DNA of 64,000 bases from Pyropia haitanensis (lineage: Eukaryota > Rhodophyta > Bangiophyceae > Bangiales > Bangiaceae), in NCBI GenBank assembly GCA_008729055.1, contig SDUX01000001.1, positions 1,866,123-1,930,122 on the forward strand, read 5' to 3'. The position numbers were made by a program, and so were the translations under genes. A model generated the notes under the pieces. It saw only the letters and a program-made list of their open reading frames with translations, searched no databases and was not told the DNA's origin. Shown here one piece after another: positions 52,505-62,795 of the stretch. How positions within the stretch are numbered: position 1 is the first letter of the stretch; each line of letters opens with the position of its first letter.

Positions 52505-52640
52505 GTGGGATGAGGTTGGAAGGGGGGGGTGGGGGGCGGGGTAGTGGGGGGGGGTGGGCGGGGGAGGTTGGGGGGGGGGGTGGGGGGGCGGTGGGGGGGG
52601 GGGGGGGTTGGGGGGTTCAGGGGGGGTGGGGGACGGCGGG
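52505..52640 (+). repeat. G-run tract behind the pogo-like gene
   Basis: At least ten runs of 4-9 G separated by one or two bases, mostly T or C. Strong G-quadruplex potential on the plus strand, directly after the stop codon. It may stall polymerase or assist termination. Confidence 0.6.
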
Positions 52641-52776
52641 GTCGAGTCGCGGTTGAGGGGTGGGAGCTGGCAAAGGGGAGAGAGAAGAGGCATGGCCGAT
52701 AAGACACTCATTGGGAAACACATTGGGAGACGACACAGGTACGCCCCAGTCGCACGTCAAGACCGGTTCCAGGTGC

Positions 52777-52782
52777 AATAAA
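52777..52782 (+). terminator. Possible polyadenylation signal AATAAA
   Basis: AATAAA about 280 bases past the pogo-like stop codon, the only such hexamer seen in this interval. Positional argument only. Confidence 0.35.
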
Positions 52783-52796
52783 CAGGAAATCCGATT

Positions 52797-53298
52797 GGTC
52801 GACATTATAGTCACCGACCTATGACTCTTTATATTGTCTACAGAAGAGATAAAGAGCGAGAGACACTTCACTCCCCAGTAAAAACACACTCGATGCGTGC
52901 TTTTTTTTCAAGTCTGTTGTGTCTCTCGGCGACAACGGGTACCGCTAAACCCCCCGAGAATGGTCAACATTAGAACCAGACTGGCTATCGTCAGCCGGAG
53001 CCACGCCACAGCGCCTGCAGGGGCTGGTGCTGCCACCGGGCTGCTCAAGCGGTTGTGGCCGCAGGCACCGTCCGCACTCAGCTCCGGTCGTCGGCCGGCC
53101 GCCCGAGACACCAGCAGTGGTGTACCGTCTCCTTCCCGGCCGCACGAGCGGGGCGGCAAACGCCCCCCGTATCTGGCCACACCACGATCTCTCAACAATC
53201 ATATCTTCCCGACCGGCTGCGTAAGCAGCCAGGTCCAACTTAACCTGCCACGTGGTACGGCAAGGTAAGTCGAATTGCCTTGGGTCCTGATCTTCACA
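52797..53298 (-). mobile_element. Possible 3' LTR of the copia element, boundaries uncertain
   Basis: The copia stop codon lies within TGTGAAGATCAGG, preceded on the minus strand by a purine-rich GGGAGACCGGGCAG, as expected for a polypurine tract and LTR start at 53298. A TATA-like AATATAAAG lies at 52827-52835 on the minus strand. The partner LTR is outside the window, so this cannot be confirmed. Confidence 0.35.
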
Positions 53299-55423
53299 CT
53301 GCCCGGTCTCCCGTGGCCAGACACGGGGGGTCAACAGATGGTCGGATGACCCACTGGGCCACAGGGGTGTGGTCCATGCCCGTGCGCAGCAACGTGTCCA
53401 AGGCGTGGCAGCCGTTCTCCTTGGTGAGCGGGTCGGCCGGGTTGTCCTCGGACGCGATCAGCCCAACGTTGGAGATGTCGTACCGGTTGTACGCTTGGCG
53501 GGCCGCCGCGATGTCCACCATAAGCCGCTTCTCAGTGGGATGAGTCGCCTTGGTTACCACGTCAAACAGCTGCTTAGAGTCGGTGAATAGCGAGAGCGGG
53601 ATGCGCCGGCCGTACAGCTGCTCGAGGTCATAACGCAGTACGAAAGCCTCGTCGAAGGCAGTAGAAAAGGCGTAAACCTCACCGGCCATCACGGACCGCA
53701 CTACCCGCTTGCACTTTCGGCTGGCAAAGTTCAGGACGTGCGCCCTCCCGGTGCTGTCGCACAGCAGGATAATGAAGCCCATCTGCGAGGAGCTGTCGTA
53801 GTTGTTGGCGAACGATGAGTCGGCGTATGCCCGCAGGTGGAGGGTGCTGACGTCCAGGCGTGGGTACTTGAGTGTCATAGCTTGGTTGGCCTCGGCCTTC
53901 TTCTTGAGTCTCTTGTAGAACTTGATGGCCGTCGAACCGTACGTCGCTTCAGACACTTGAGCCAACTTGTTGATGCCGCAACATAGGTCCGGCCTGGTAT
54001 GGCCCAGCCATGCCAGGCTGGCGCGGGCGGACGCAAACTGCGCAAACGATGCGTCCATAGGCAATGGCTTCAGGTTCTTCACGTACGGCACCTGGTCCAG
54101 CTCGTACCGGTATTCCTTGTCTTTGGCAGTAGACACCCGCACGCCGACGAACTCCATGTTGTCCCATACCTTCTTGCCCTCAAACTTGTCCAGCATGGCG
54201 TCGCACTCAGCTTGGAACGATAAGTCTCCGCCCATGCAGCAATCATCGACATAGGCGCCGAGGATGCCCGACAGCTGGCCCTTGTCGCCGCGCTTAAAGA
54301 ACAGCGCCGGGTCGGACGTGAGGGGTGTCATCTTGAGATCCTCATCAATGTGTGCGCGGAACGTCGCGTCCCAGTAATCTCCGGCGTCACACACACCGTA
54401 GAGAGGGAGCTCAATGCGCAGGAGTTCGTCCGGTTCCAGGTCAAAGAGGTGCATGTCGCTGGGGCGAGGCCGTAAATACAGCTGGCGTGAGAACTTTTCT
54501 CCGCTTTGAAGATAGGCCTGCGTGATGTCATGCGAGAATAGCCGTAGGCTCGCGTTGGCGGCAGTTGACACCAGTAGCCGTGTGGACCGTTGGCGGAGGG
54601 TGGCGAGGTTGTGCACTACGAACTCTTTCGCCCTATCTCGATGACCTTGTGCTACGAACCGTGCCTTGGTAAACTCTTCTGGCGTGGAATAGTTCTTGAG
54701 TGTGTAGACGAACCGCCCGCCGATGACGTTGGCTCCCTCCGGCAAGTCCTTTTTCTTGACTCGCTTGAAGGTCCCTCGGTCCTGTAGGCCATTTGCCTCT
54801 TTGAGAGCCGCCGCCTGGAAGCGCGCCGTCTGGATGCGCGGGTCACCTTCGGGTACAATCATTGTCAAGTACTCCTTGATGGGGGTGGCGCTGTCAATGT
54901 CGTTGGCTGCCATAGGGGCGTTGACTCTCCCAGCTGGACGCCGCAAAATGCCAGAACCCGCTCTTCCGTGCGCGATGCCCGTCGCCTGCGCCAATCCGCA
55001 GGTTGCCAGTCGGCCTACCGTGGTCGGAGAAGCTGCGCGGCTGGCACGGCTGGTGCTGGACGCCAATATCTCGGCCGGCCGCAGGCTTGTCCGAGGTAGC
55101 CGGGACACAAAGCCGCGACACCGCGCGCGAGCGTTTGAGAGAAACGCCTCACCAGTTACCACGGCGTCGAGCAGTTGCCCAAGGTCTGCATTCGGGTCAT
55201 GTGCGACTCCGCTCGGCTCGCGTGGCGGGCCGCCAGGAGCTGCCGGAGGGGTCGAGACCACAGGTGGCGGGTCCGGCGTTGGGACCGCGACTGGCGGCGT
55301 GGTGGTGTCCACCGGTGCGGTCGCTTCTGTCGAGGACGTCGCCGCGGCCGGGGTCGGTCCTCCGACGGCGCCATCGCCAGCAGCTGAGCCGTCAGTCACC
55401 GGGGCCCCACGTCCATCACCCTC
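53294..55423 (-). pseudogene. pol: Ty1/copia Pol, C-terminal part (RT and RNase H), severed by an insertion
   Basis: This is the second half of a copia polyprotein whose first half lies at 62791-64000. From the junction there is a Pro/Thr-rich linker, then a reverse transcriptase (KKKDLPEGANVIGGRFVYTL, HDITQAYLQSG, LPLYGVCDAGD, and the catalytic AYVDD near 54250), and RNase H of the copia type (LRAYADSSFANNYDSSSQMG, SRKCKRVVRSVMAGEVYAF, SLFTDSKQLFDVV, EDNPADPLTK), ending at 53294. There is no stop or frameshift within it. Without the gypsy insertion and one CCCTC copy the frame continues directly into the integrase half, so the copia gene was intact when it was hit. Confidence 0.88.
55419..55423. 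other. Target-site duplication CCCTC (left)
   Basis: CCCTC directly before the TGTGAGG end of the left LTR, matching CCCTC after the right LTR at 62791-62795. Five bases is the usual duplication for Ty3/gypsy integration. Confidence 0.95.
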
Positions 55424-56284
55424 TGTGAGGCACCACCCACACACGGGCAGCCCTCAACGTACTGGCGCCGGTGTCAGCAACCCGTGCACCAATGAGGATG
55501 CCGGGCGCGGGGAAGGTGACGGGTGGGATGACGGTGATGGGGGTGGGGAAGAGGATGGGCGTGACGTCGGTGAGGGTCGAGGGGGTCGAAGGTAAAGGAG
55601 GTCTTTGTGTCTCTGTCTGTGGTTGTCCCCCCGAGGTCTCTCCCGGTGGCGCCCACACTCACGCATTATATACCCCCAGGGGGGCACCCAGGGTGCCCCA
55701 AAGCATGCAATTGCCCGTCGTGCCGGTGGACGGCACCAAAGCTCTCAAAACAAAGCATGGGCTCTCAGAACAAAGCAAGGGTGGGCGTGTGCGCCCCAAG
55801 GCGCCCCACCAGAAAGCCCCAAACGGGGGGGGGACGGTGTGCGGCGCTCGTAGCGCCGCGCGGCTGGCCCCACGCACCATTCGACCCGAAAAGCCTCAGA
55901 GGCGTGTAAGCAGACGCCAGTCTTCGGGTCGAATATCTCCCGTGGGTCAGCAAGTCTTGTCGCTCCCATTGGTCCACGGGGAGATTGTTCCGGCTTGCTG
56001 ACGCGTCAGAGATGTGGCTCGTCTTTTGGTCCGTTAGTCCGTTGATCCGTTGGAGACTGTACCCGTCGGCAGATGAGTCAGGGTAGTGTCGGTTAGCCAA
56101 TCCGCGGCTCCCGTGCTGACCGTCCGTTAGTAGTAGATTATCGGACGGACACCGCGGCATGCCCCAGATTACTTTGGAGTTGATGCGTCTTGGAAGGAGT
56201 TGGCTGAGAAGGACAGGGAAGGAGAGGCCCCAGTCCTTATCCCCTAGGCTCCAGTCTTGGGGATTTAAGGGGCATATCCTTACA
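55424..56284 (-). repeat. 3' LTR of gypsy element 2
   Basis: On the minus strand it starts TGTAAGGATATGCCCC and ends CCTCACA. Offset from the other LTR is exactly 6506 bases throughout. It contains TATATAAT at 55665-55672. Confidence 0.97.
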
Positions 56285-56297
56285 CCTCCCCCCCCTT
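56285..56297 (-). other. Polypurine tract of gypsy element 2
   Basis: AAGGGGGGGGAGG on the minus strand directly before the 3' LTR. The first two A are also part of the pol stop codon TAA (56296-56298). It primes plus-strand DNA synthesis. Confidence 0.85.
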
Positions 56298-59200
56298 AGG
56301 ACGCGCGGCGCAGGAAAGCGTCCAACACCTCAGGTGCGTTCGCAAGGTCTTGCTTGGTCAGCCAGGAGTTCTCGCTGACGTCACAGCCTTTCCACTTGAC
56401 CAGGTACTGTAGTCGTCCACGGCGCTTTCGTGACCTTATGATGGAGTCGACTTCGTACTCGACAGAACCGTCCGGAAATGCCACCGGAGGCGGAACGGGA
56501 GGAAGTCGGCCATAAGGATCAGCGCGGTACGGCTTCAGCAAGCTCGCATGAAAGGCGTTGTGAACCTTGCGATCGAGCACCGCTTGGGGAAGATCCAGGC
56601 GGAACGTCACATCGTTGATACTCTCAGTGACGCGGTACGGTCCTGAGTACTTGGGCATCAGCTTGCGAGCGCCTTGGAAAGCATCTGGCATAAGGTGTTT
56701 GGTACTTAGTAGCACCAGATCGTCCACGGCGATCTTGCAAGGTCGGCGATGGCGATTTGCGTACGCCGAGCGCGCCTCATTTGCACTCTTGATGGCTGAG
56801 ATGGCAGTCTCTTGAGCATGTTGGAGACCGCTTAGCCAGTCAGACACTGCAGGCATGCTTGACTCTGAGTTTTCGAGGATGTCCATTGGTACCGTCTTAG
56901 GTTCGAATCCGTAGTTCAGGAAGAAAGGGGAGTACGTTGTAACAGCATTTGGCGACCGGTTGTAGGCTACTTCGGCAGCAACCAGAAAAAGGTCCCAATC
57001 GCCTTGGTGATGGTTGACAAAGTTTCGCAGGATTTCTTCGATCTTCTTGTTCATGATCTCAGTTTGTCCGTCGGTTTGCGGGTGGTACGCTGAAGAGGCC
57101 TTGATCTTGACCTTGAGAATCTCCGTGAGCGACTGCCAGAAGTTGGAGAAGAAAATGCGGTCCCTGTCGCAGACAACATCAGCTGGGAGTCCGTGGTGTC
57201 GATAGACGTGATCATGGTAGAGCTGAGCTGCGACTGGCGCCGTACAGTCTGGCTTCATAGGGGCGAGGCGAATCATCTTGGAGAGGCGGTCGACAACGAC
57301 GTAAATCCCGTTGTGGCCTCTTGGAGTCAGAGGAAGAGGCGTGATAAAGTCCATGGAGACACTTGCCCATCGTTGGCTCGGGGGGTCCAAGGGTTTGAGG
57401 TGACCCAGAGGTGAATGGGTGCTAGCCTTGTTCCGCTGGCACAAATCACATGTTTGTACGTATCTTTGGATGTCTTTCCGCATTGTCTTCCAGTAGTACT
57501 TGGAAGAGATAACCTTGGTTGTTTTCTTGACTCCCATGTGCCCTTGGCACGGGACATCATGGTAGTCGTGGAGTAGTCTTTGGCGTAGAGTACCGACGGG
57601 GATACACGTACGGTCACCTCGTTTCAACAACCTCATGTGTAGCCGGTAGGGAGATACCGGGTCTTTGACTAGGTCGGCAAACTCGGGGTCCGCGTCGTAC
57701 TCTTGTCTTAAGGTGGCAAGGTCTTGATCACTTTGGTTGATGGTCATGAGGTTGTTGATTTCAGTTTTCTTGGGGAGTTCTTCAATGGTCTTGGTCAGCA
57801 CGCGACTAAGAAGGTCTTGATTGGGGGCGTGCTTGTCGGGAGCATCTTGTGGCTGCCTGGAAAGGGCATCAGCCACGGGGTTCGAAGTGCCCTTGATTGG
57901 GACAATCTTGAACTGGAACTGGTCCAGAAACTCCAGCCACTTGACTTGGCGATCGTTCAGCTTCTCTTGGGTGCTTAGGTATCTCAGGGACTCATGGTCG
58001 GTGTGGACCTCAAAGGGTCTTCCGTAGAGGTAGCAGCGCCAATGCCGGATAGCTTGTACGACTGCAAGCAGTTCTCTTTCACGAATGCTGTAGCGCTGCT
58101 CGTGGATGTTGAGGGTTAACGAGAAGTACGCCACTGGACGCCGTCCGCGTCCATCATCTTGCTCAAGGACTGCGCCCACAGCATACCCGCTGGCATCTGT
58201 AGACACGTAGATTGGGTATCTCTTGTCGAAAGGCCTTAGCACCGGTGCGCTTGTCGTTAGGTCCTGCAGCTGCTCAAAGGCTTTCTGGGCGTCGGGTGTC
58301 CACTCGAAGTCGACATTCCCAGTCAGCCTCGTTAGCGGCGTAGCTACGGCAGCCATTCCCTTGATGAATCTTCGATAGAAGTTGACCATACCGAGGAAAG
58401 ATTGTACATCCTTTTTGCTCCTCGGTGTTGCCCACGTACGGATGGCTTGGACCTTGTAGTCTTCCATAGAGAAGCCTTTCTCGGAGATGACGTGGCCAAG
58501 GTAGTCCACAGTAGTTCGAGCGAACTGGCACTTGCTCAGCTTGGCGTAGAGCTTGTGTTCTCGTAATTTCTCGAGTGCTAATCGTAGGTGCTTGAGGTGA
58601 TCGTCGTAAGTTTCGCTGTAGACTAGGATGTCGTCGAGGTAGACACAGATGAAGTCGTACAGATAGGGTCGGAAGACATCGTTCATTAGGTTCATGAAGA
58701 CCGCGGGTGCATTTGTCAGACCAAAGGGTACGACGGTGAACTCATAGAATCCGTACTTGGTTCGAAACGCCGTCAAAGGTATTGTTTCTGGGTCAAGGCG
58801 AATCTGGTGATAGCCAGAGCGGAGGTCGATCTTTGTAAAGTACTTGGCCTTTCGCAGTTGGTCAAAGATGTCGTCGATGCGTGGTAGTGGGTACGCGTTC
58901 TTGATAGTAGCCTTGTTCAGGGCCCTGTAGTCGATGCACATTCGCCAGCCACCGTCCTTCTTCGCCGCAAAGAGGACGGAAGAGCCCCACGGTGAGGTGC
59001 TTGGTTGGATGAATCCCTTCCTTATGAGGCCGGCCAGTTGAGTCTTGAGTTCTTCGAGTTCCCATTCGGCTAGTCGGTAAATTCCGCTACGACGCGGTTG
59101 GGCGTCGTCGGTCAGCTTGATGCTAAATTTGTGACTGCGCTCAGGAGGGAGTCCGTCGGGGAGCTCGTCTGGGAAGACGTCAGCGTACTCTTTGAGAATC

Positions 59201-59787
59201 TCTTGAACTTCTTTCTTGTCTTCGCCTTGTCCCATCGTAATGGCGTTAATGTCGAAGGTGCTAGAGGGATCTTCCGACTGCAGGTAGATGGCAAAAACAG
59301 GGCACCTTTGAACGAGGTCCCGAGCAAGGCGTTGCCGACTGATCAGAGCTTCGGGCTTCTTGAGGGAGGCAGTGATAGAAATGTTCTTGTGGTTGAACTT
59401 GAAGGAGATCTTGTTTTTCTTGTTGTTGATTTTGGCGTCCTTGTCATCGCGCCACTTCTTTCCCAGGATGAGGTCGTACGCGCTCAATTCACAAACAGCA
59501 AACCGAAGTCGCTCTTGGTACGGTCCGATGTGAATCTCAAGAGGGTCAACGGTTTCAGCGAGGACATGGGAGCGGCCATCGGGCATGCTTGCCGCGAAGT
59601 CCGTTCCTTTCGTTTTCACATGCAAGGAGGTAACGAGGCGCCTTGAGACGACGTTGATGGGAGATCCGTCGTCGAACAGCACCTTAAAAACTTTTCCATT
59701 GACAGAAGCAGTAGAAAGCAGAAGCCCGAGTCGCGGGCCTTCAAATGGTGACGACATATTTTCAGGAACCGAAGGAGCGTCTTTCAC
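56296..59787 (-). CDS. pol: Gypsy-2 Pol polyprotein with C-terminal chromodomain
   Basis: 1163 residues read from 59787 (a GTG); the natural product is a Gag-Pol fusion entered at 59826-59832. Order: protease with FDDGS at about 38-42; RT with YLDD at 383-386 and FGLTNAP before it; RNase H ([20 protein letters not shown]); integrase with an HHCC finger (H..H in [18 protein letters not shown]), the first catalytic D in [10 protein letters not shown], the second in [10 protein letters not shown] and E in [10 protein letters not shown]; then a chromodomain in the last 55 residues ([31 protein letters not shown]). Chromodomains direct such elements to marked chromatin. The protease has DDGS instead of the usual D(S/T)G. 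Confidence 0.95.
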   Translation of the reverse strand: MKDAPSVPENMSSPFEGPRLGLLLSTASVNGKVFKVLFDDGSPINVVSRRLVTSLHVKTKGTDFAASMPDGRSHVLAETVDPLEIHIGPYQERLRFAVCELSAYDLILGKKWRDDKDAKINNKKNKISFKFNHKNISITASLKKPEALISRQRLARDLVQRCPVFAIYLQSEDPSSTFDINAITMGQGEDKKEVQEILKEYADVFPDELPDGLPPERSHKFSIKLTDDAQPRRSGIYRLAEWELEELKTQLAGLIRKGFIQPSTSPWGSSVLFAAKKDGGWRMCIDYRALNKATIKNAYPLPRIDDIFDQLRKAKYFTKIDLRSGYHQIRLDPETIPLTAFRTKYGFYEFTVVPFGLTNAPAVFMNLMNDVFRPYLYDFICVYLDDILVYSETYDDHLKHLRLALEKLREHKLYAKLSKCQFARTTVDYLGHVISEKGFSMEDYKVQAIRTWATPRSKKDVQSFLGMVNFYRRFIKGMAAVATPLTRLTGNVDFEWTPDAQKAFEQLQDLTTSAPVLRPFDKRYPIYVSTDASGYAVGAVLEQDDGRGRRPVAYFSLTLNIHEQRYSIRERELLAVVQAIRHWRCYLYGRPFEVHTDHESLRYLSTQEKLNDRQVKWLEFLDQFQFKIVPIKGTSNPVADALSRQPQDAPDKHAPNQDLLSRVLTKTIEELPKKTEINNLMTINQSDQDLATLRQEYDADPEFADLVKDPVSPYRLHMRLLKRGDRTCIPVGTLRQRLLHDYHDVPCQGHMGVKKTTKVISSKYYWKTMRKDIQRYVQTCDLCQRNKASTHSPLGHLKPLDPPSQRWASVSMDFITPLPLTPRGHNGIYVVVDRLSKMIRLAPMKPDCTAPVAAQLYHDHVYRHHGLPADVVCDRDRIFFSNFWQSLTEILKVKIKASSAYHPQTDGQTEIMNKKIEEILRNFVNHHQGDWDLFLVAAEVAYNRSPNAVTTYSPFFLNYGFEPKTVPMDILENSESSMPAVSDWLSGLQHAQETAISAIKSANEARSAYANRHRRPCKIAVDDLVLLSTKHLMPDAFQGARKLMPKYSGPYRVTESINDVTFRLDLPQAVLDRKVHNAFHASLLKPYRADPYGRLPPVPPPVAFPDGSVEYEVDSIIRSRKRRGRLQYLVKWKGCDVSENSWLTKQDLANAPEVLDAFLRRAS

Positions 59788-59810
59788 AGATGTTGAGGAT
59801 TGTTGCTGCT

Positions 59811-60689
59811 TCAGTTCCGCTGGCCTTTTGGGCAGTCCTTAGCCATGTGTCCTTTCTCGCGACAGCGAAGGCAGAGACCCTCGCGCATGCAGCGCTGGCG
59901 TTCGTCTGGCGTCAGCTTTTCGATCTTGATGCTGGAAATGTCCATCGGGACAACGCCCATCGTCGGTGGCTTGCCAGAAGTGCTGTTAACATTGCTGGTG
60001 ATACGGGACACTCCAGCCTTGGCCGCTTCCACGCGCAGGGCGTCCGTCATCAGTGATTCAAGATCGGTGTACGTCTTGAGGCACAGTGCCTGCCAGATGT
60101 CGCGCTTCAGGCCTCGGCTATAGCGGTCGATCTTTTCCGCTTCGGTGATGTCCGGGATGTCCAAGAGGACGCTCAGGAAAGTCCTGTTGAACGTCCCGAC
60201 GTCCTTGATTTGGCGCCATGAGTGCAGCTTGTCCCGCGCCGCCTGCGTCTTGTTCAGAGGGCTGAAGCGACGGATGAGCGCAGCCCGAAAGGTAGCCCAG
60301 TCGGGGACCGCCGTCGTCCGACTGTAGGTATGCCACCAGGTGAACGCTTCACCGTCCAGGTAGGTGCAGGCGATCCGACACGCTTCGTCAGGGTCAGTCA
60401 GTCGCACATATGAGTCCATGTGCGAGCACCATGCTTCAATTGTCCCGGGCTTGCCAGAGAACAGCGCGGGCTTATTCGGCCTCGCAGTCGTCGCGCCTCC
60501 ACTCGAGGCCTTAGCCTTGGCGTCGGACAGCTGTTTCTTGGCGTCCGCCAATTCAACCTTATGAGCCTCGAGCTCGGCGCTCATCTGCGAGACGAACGCT
60601 GTAAGTTGATTCCATGACTCCGCGGAGGGTGCGGTTGAGGCCGTTCCCGGATTAATCGGGCTTACAGTCGCAGGATTCGGGGGGTCCAT
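59811..60689 (-). CDS. gag: Gypsy-2 Gag
   Basis: 292 residues from an ATG at 60689 (the frame is open without ATG up to 60830). A short Gln/Leu/Lys coiled-coil-like helix (about 35-60), a retrotransposon-gag capsid domain ([46 protein letters not shown]), and a CCHC knuckle [14 protein letters not shown] near the end. It forms the particle and packages RNA. The pol frame is reached by -1 slippage at the knuckle's end. Confidence 0.93.
   Translation of the reverse strand: MDPPNPATVSPINPGTASTAPSAESWNQLTAFVSQMSAELEAHKVELADAKKQLSDAKAKASSGGATTARPNKPALFSGKPGTIEAWCSHMDSYVRLTDPDEACRIACTYLDGEAFTWWHTYSRTTAVPDWATFRAALIRRFSPLNKTQAARDKLHSWRQIKDVGTFNRTFLSVLLDIPDITEAEKIDRYSRGLKRDIWQALCLKTYTDLESLMTDALRVEAAKAGVSRITSNVNSTSGKPPTMGVVPMDISSIKIEKLTPDERQRCMREGLCLRCREKGHMAKDCPKGQRN
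59826..59832 (-). promoter_or_regulatory. -1 ribosomal frameshift heptamer CCCAAAA (gag/pol 2)
   Basis: Within gag, TGC CCA AAA GGC contains C CCA AAA, an X XXY YYZ site in the gag frame, five codons before the gag stop. The -1 frame opens at a TAA 18 bases earlier and runs without stop into pol. A downstream structure was not computed. Confidence 0.78.
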
Positions 60690-61053
60690 TGCGTCCTGGG
60701 TGAGGTCCGCAACAATCAAATTAACCCAACAGATCCGGTTTGACTTACTCCGGCAGAGCACGGGGCAAGTCTTACAAGATGTGCAAGTTAATTTGACCAA
60801 GCAAAATAGTGCTGCACTAGCTCTGGACAAGCGTGGCCGTCGTGGCTACCACGTTTCCAAAGATGGACAACACTATTTGATGGGTCACAACCGATGCGAT
60901 GAAGCAGAATTCGAAGACTCAAATCACGCAATCGGATTTTCCCGCCGGCCGCCGCGCACGGGCCCGAGTCGGGTCGTGCCGGATTTCCACGCGGGGGGAT
61001 CAAAGGGGGAAAATCGCGTCTCTTGCACAGATCCTGGGGGGTGTTGCGAGGTG

Positions 61054-61692
61054 TCAGTCGGTGCGGCGCGCCAGCGTGCGGTGGTGATCCTTGCCACGCT
61101 GGTGGCGTTCGAAGTGCTCGACCGTCTCAAATTCGCGATCGCACACGTCGCAACGAGGGCGGGTCGCTGGACGGTTGACCGTATTGCGGTGGCGCCGCGA
61201 CCAGCGATGGTCGCGCAGCACTGTCAGGCTGTTGCAACGCACACCGCACGGCTTGCAAACGTATTTGCCCTTGGGGATGGTCTTGGCGATCCGGCGCTGC
61301 TCTCGCTGCTCTGCTGCGCGCGCGGTCGTCGGTCGGATGTGGCCGATTCGTGGGGCCGGCGGCGCGATGTAGCGCCGGGCCGGATTCTGCGCGGGCAGCA
61401 GCAGGCGCCGGTTGGCTGGGACCGCCGGTCCTGACGTGGCCGGGCCCTTGCCCTTGCGCGAGAGGGGGGGCTTGGATGCGGCTGGCGCCGCCGATGCGGC
61501 CGTCGCCGCCACAGAGGATGACGTGGATGCGCCCGCCGGGGTGCCACGTGCCGCCGCGGTGTCGCGCGCCGCCGCGGTGCCGCGCGCCGCCGGGGTGCCG
61601 CGCGCCGTCGGGGGGCGCGCCGTCGCCGCCGAGGAAGTCGGGGCGTCCGCCAACGCCGAGGAAGAAAATTCCGAACCTGATTTGGCACTCAC
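61054..61692 (-). CDS. Leader reading frame with two C2H2 (JAZ/U1-type) zinc fingers
   Basis: 212 residues between the 5' LTR and gag, on the element's coding strand and in a different frame from gag. The first half is Ala/Thr/Ser/Pro-rich; then an Arg-rich helix (TTARAAEQREQRRIAKTI), finger 1 (YVCKPC..H-x5-H) and finger 2 (PRCDVC..H-x5-H), both spaced C-x2-C-x12-H-x5-H as in dsRNA- or RNP-binding JAZ/U1 fingers. The frame has no ATG: it starts at GTG and stays open further upstream, so it may need splicing or a non-AUG start. It could be an extra element gene or a captured host exon. Confidence 0.6.
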   Translation of the reverse strand: MSAKSGSEFSSSALADAPTSSAATARPPTARGTPAARGTAAARDTAAARGTPAGASTSSSVAATAASAAPAASKPPLSRKGKGPATSGPAVPANRRLLLPAQNPARRYIAPPAPRIGHIRPTTARAAEQREQRRIAKTIPKGKYVCKPCGVRCNSLTVLRDHRWSRRHRNTVNRPATRPRCDVCDREFETVEHFERHQRGKDHHRTLARRTD

Positions 61693-61920
61693 TGGGTTTC
61701 GACAATCAGTCGACCAAAAGAAAAAAAACCGTGACAGGGGCCACCAGGGCAGTGTCAGGGCAGTGTTCTTTCGGTGTGATTCGTGGAACCCGCTGCGTTC
61801 GTATTACAATGCCCGAGGCACGCCGAACACAGGGGGCAGCACGAGTGCACAAACACAGGGAGGGCCAAATCCAGGACGGAATCGCAACGTCACCGCCAAG
61901 AGGAAGTCAAACTATCTGAA

Positions 61921-61927
61921 GCTACCA
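61921..61927 (-). other. Primer binding site candidate of gypsy element 2
   Basis: Two bases past the 5' LTR the minus strand reads TGGTAGCTTCAGATAG. TGGTAGC would pair with a tRNA ending GCTACCA, as some initiator-Met tRNAs do; the following bases do not extend that match, so the tRNA is uncertain. Confidence 0.55.
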
Positions 61928-61929
61928 CA

Positions 61930-62790
61930 TGTGAGGCACCACCCACACACGGGCAGCCCTCAACGTACTGGCGCCGGTGTCAGCAACCCGTGCACCAATG
62001 AGGATGCCGGGCGCGGGGAAGGTGACGGGTGGGATGACGGTGATGGGGGTGGGGAAGAGGATGGGCGTGACGTCGGTGAGGGTCGAGGGGGTCGAAGGTA
62101 AAGGAGGTCTTTGTGTCTCTGTCTGTGGTTGTCCCCCCGAGGTCTCTCCCGGTGGCGCCCACACTCACGCATTATATACCCCCAGGGGGGCACCCAGGGT
62201 GCCCCAAAGCATGCAATTGCCCGTCGTGCCGGTGGACGGCACCAAAGCTCTCAAAACAAAGCATGGGCTCTCAGAACAAAGCAAGGGTGGGCGTGTGCGC
62301 CCCAAGGCGCCCCACCAGAAAGCCCCAAACGGGGGGGGGACGGTGTGCGGCGCTCGTAGCGCCGCGCGGCTGGCCCCACGCACCATTCGACCCGAAAAGC
62401 CTCAGAGGCGTGTAAGCAGACGCCAGTCTTCGGGTCGAATATCTCCCGTGGGTCAGCAAGTCTTGTCGCTCCCATTGGTCCACGGGGAGATTGTTCCGGC
62501 TTGCTGACGCGTCAGAGATGTGGCTCGTCTTTTGGTCCGTTAGTCCGTTGATCCGTTGGAGACTGTACCCGTCGGCAGATGAGTCAGGGTAGTGTCGGTT
62601 AGCCAATCCGCGGCTCCCGTGCTGACCGTCCGTTAGTAGTAGATTATCGGACGGACACCGCGGCATGCCCCAGATTACTTTGGAGTTGATGCGTCTTGGA
62701 AGGAGTTGGCTGAGAAGGACAGGGAAGGAGAGGCCCCAGTCCTTATCCCCTAGGCTCCAGTCTTGGGGATTTAAGGGGCATATCCTTACA
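61930..62790 (-). repeat. 5' LTR of gypsy element 2
   Basis: Apparently identical to the LTR at 55424-56284. It drives transcription of the element. Short frames inside it are duplicated with the LTR and are not genes. Confidence 0.97.
62171..62178 (-). promoter_or_regulatory. TATA box in the 5' LTR
   Basis: TATATAAT on the minus strand, the only such motif in the LTR. Transcription would start about 25-30 bases downstream, near 62145, leaving about 215 bases of R-U5 before the primer site. Confidence 0.6.
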
Positions 62791-62795
62791 CCCTC
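62791..62795. other. Target-site duplication CCCTC (right)
   Basis: Second copy of the five-base duplication, directly after the TTACA end of the right LTR. Confidence 0.95.

Larger units (their letters stand above)
55424..62790 (-). mobile_element. Complete chromodomain Ty3/gypsy element (retrotransposon 2), 7367 bp
   Basis: Two 861-bp LTRs (55424-56284 and 61930-62790) that appear identical when compared by eye, TG..CA ends, CCCTC duplications, primer site, polypurine tract, Gag and Pol all on the minus strand with a -1 frameshift between them. It sits inside a copia gene. Identical LTRs mean almost no time since insertion, and all frames are open, so it is a candidate active element. An additional frame with two zinc fingers occupies the leader. 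Confidence 0.97.

Noticed and set aside
55471..56001. 176-residue plus-strand frame, also present at 61977-62507
   Set aside because: Lies wholly inside the LTRs and is duplicated only because the LTR is.
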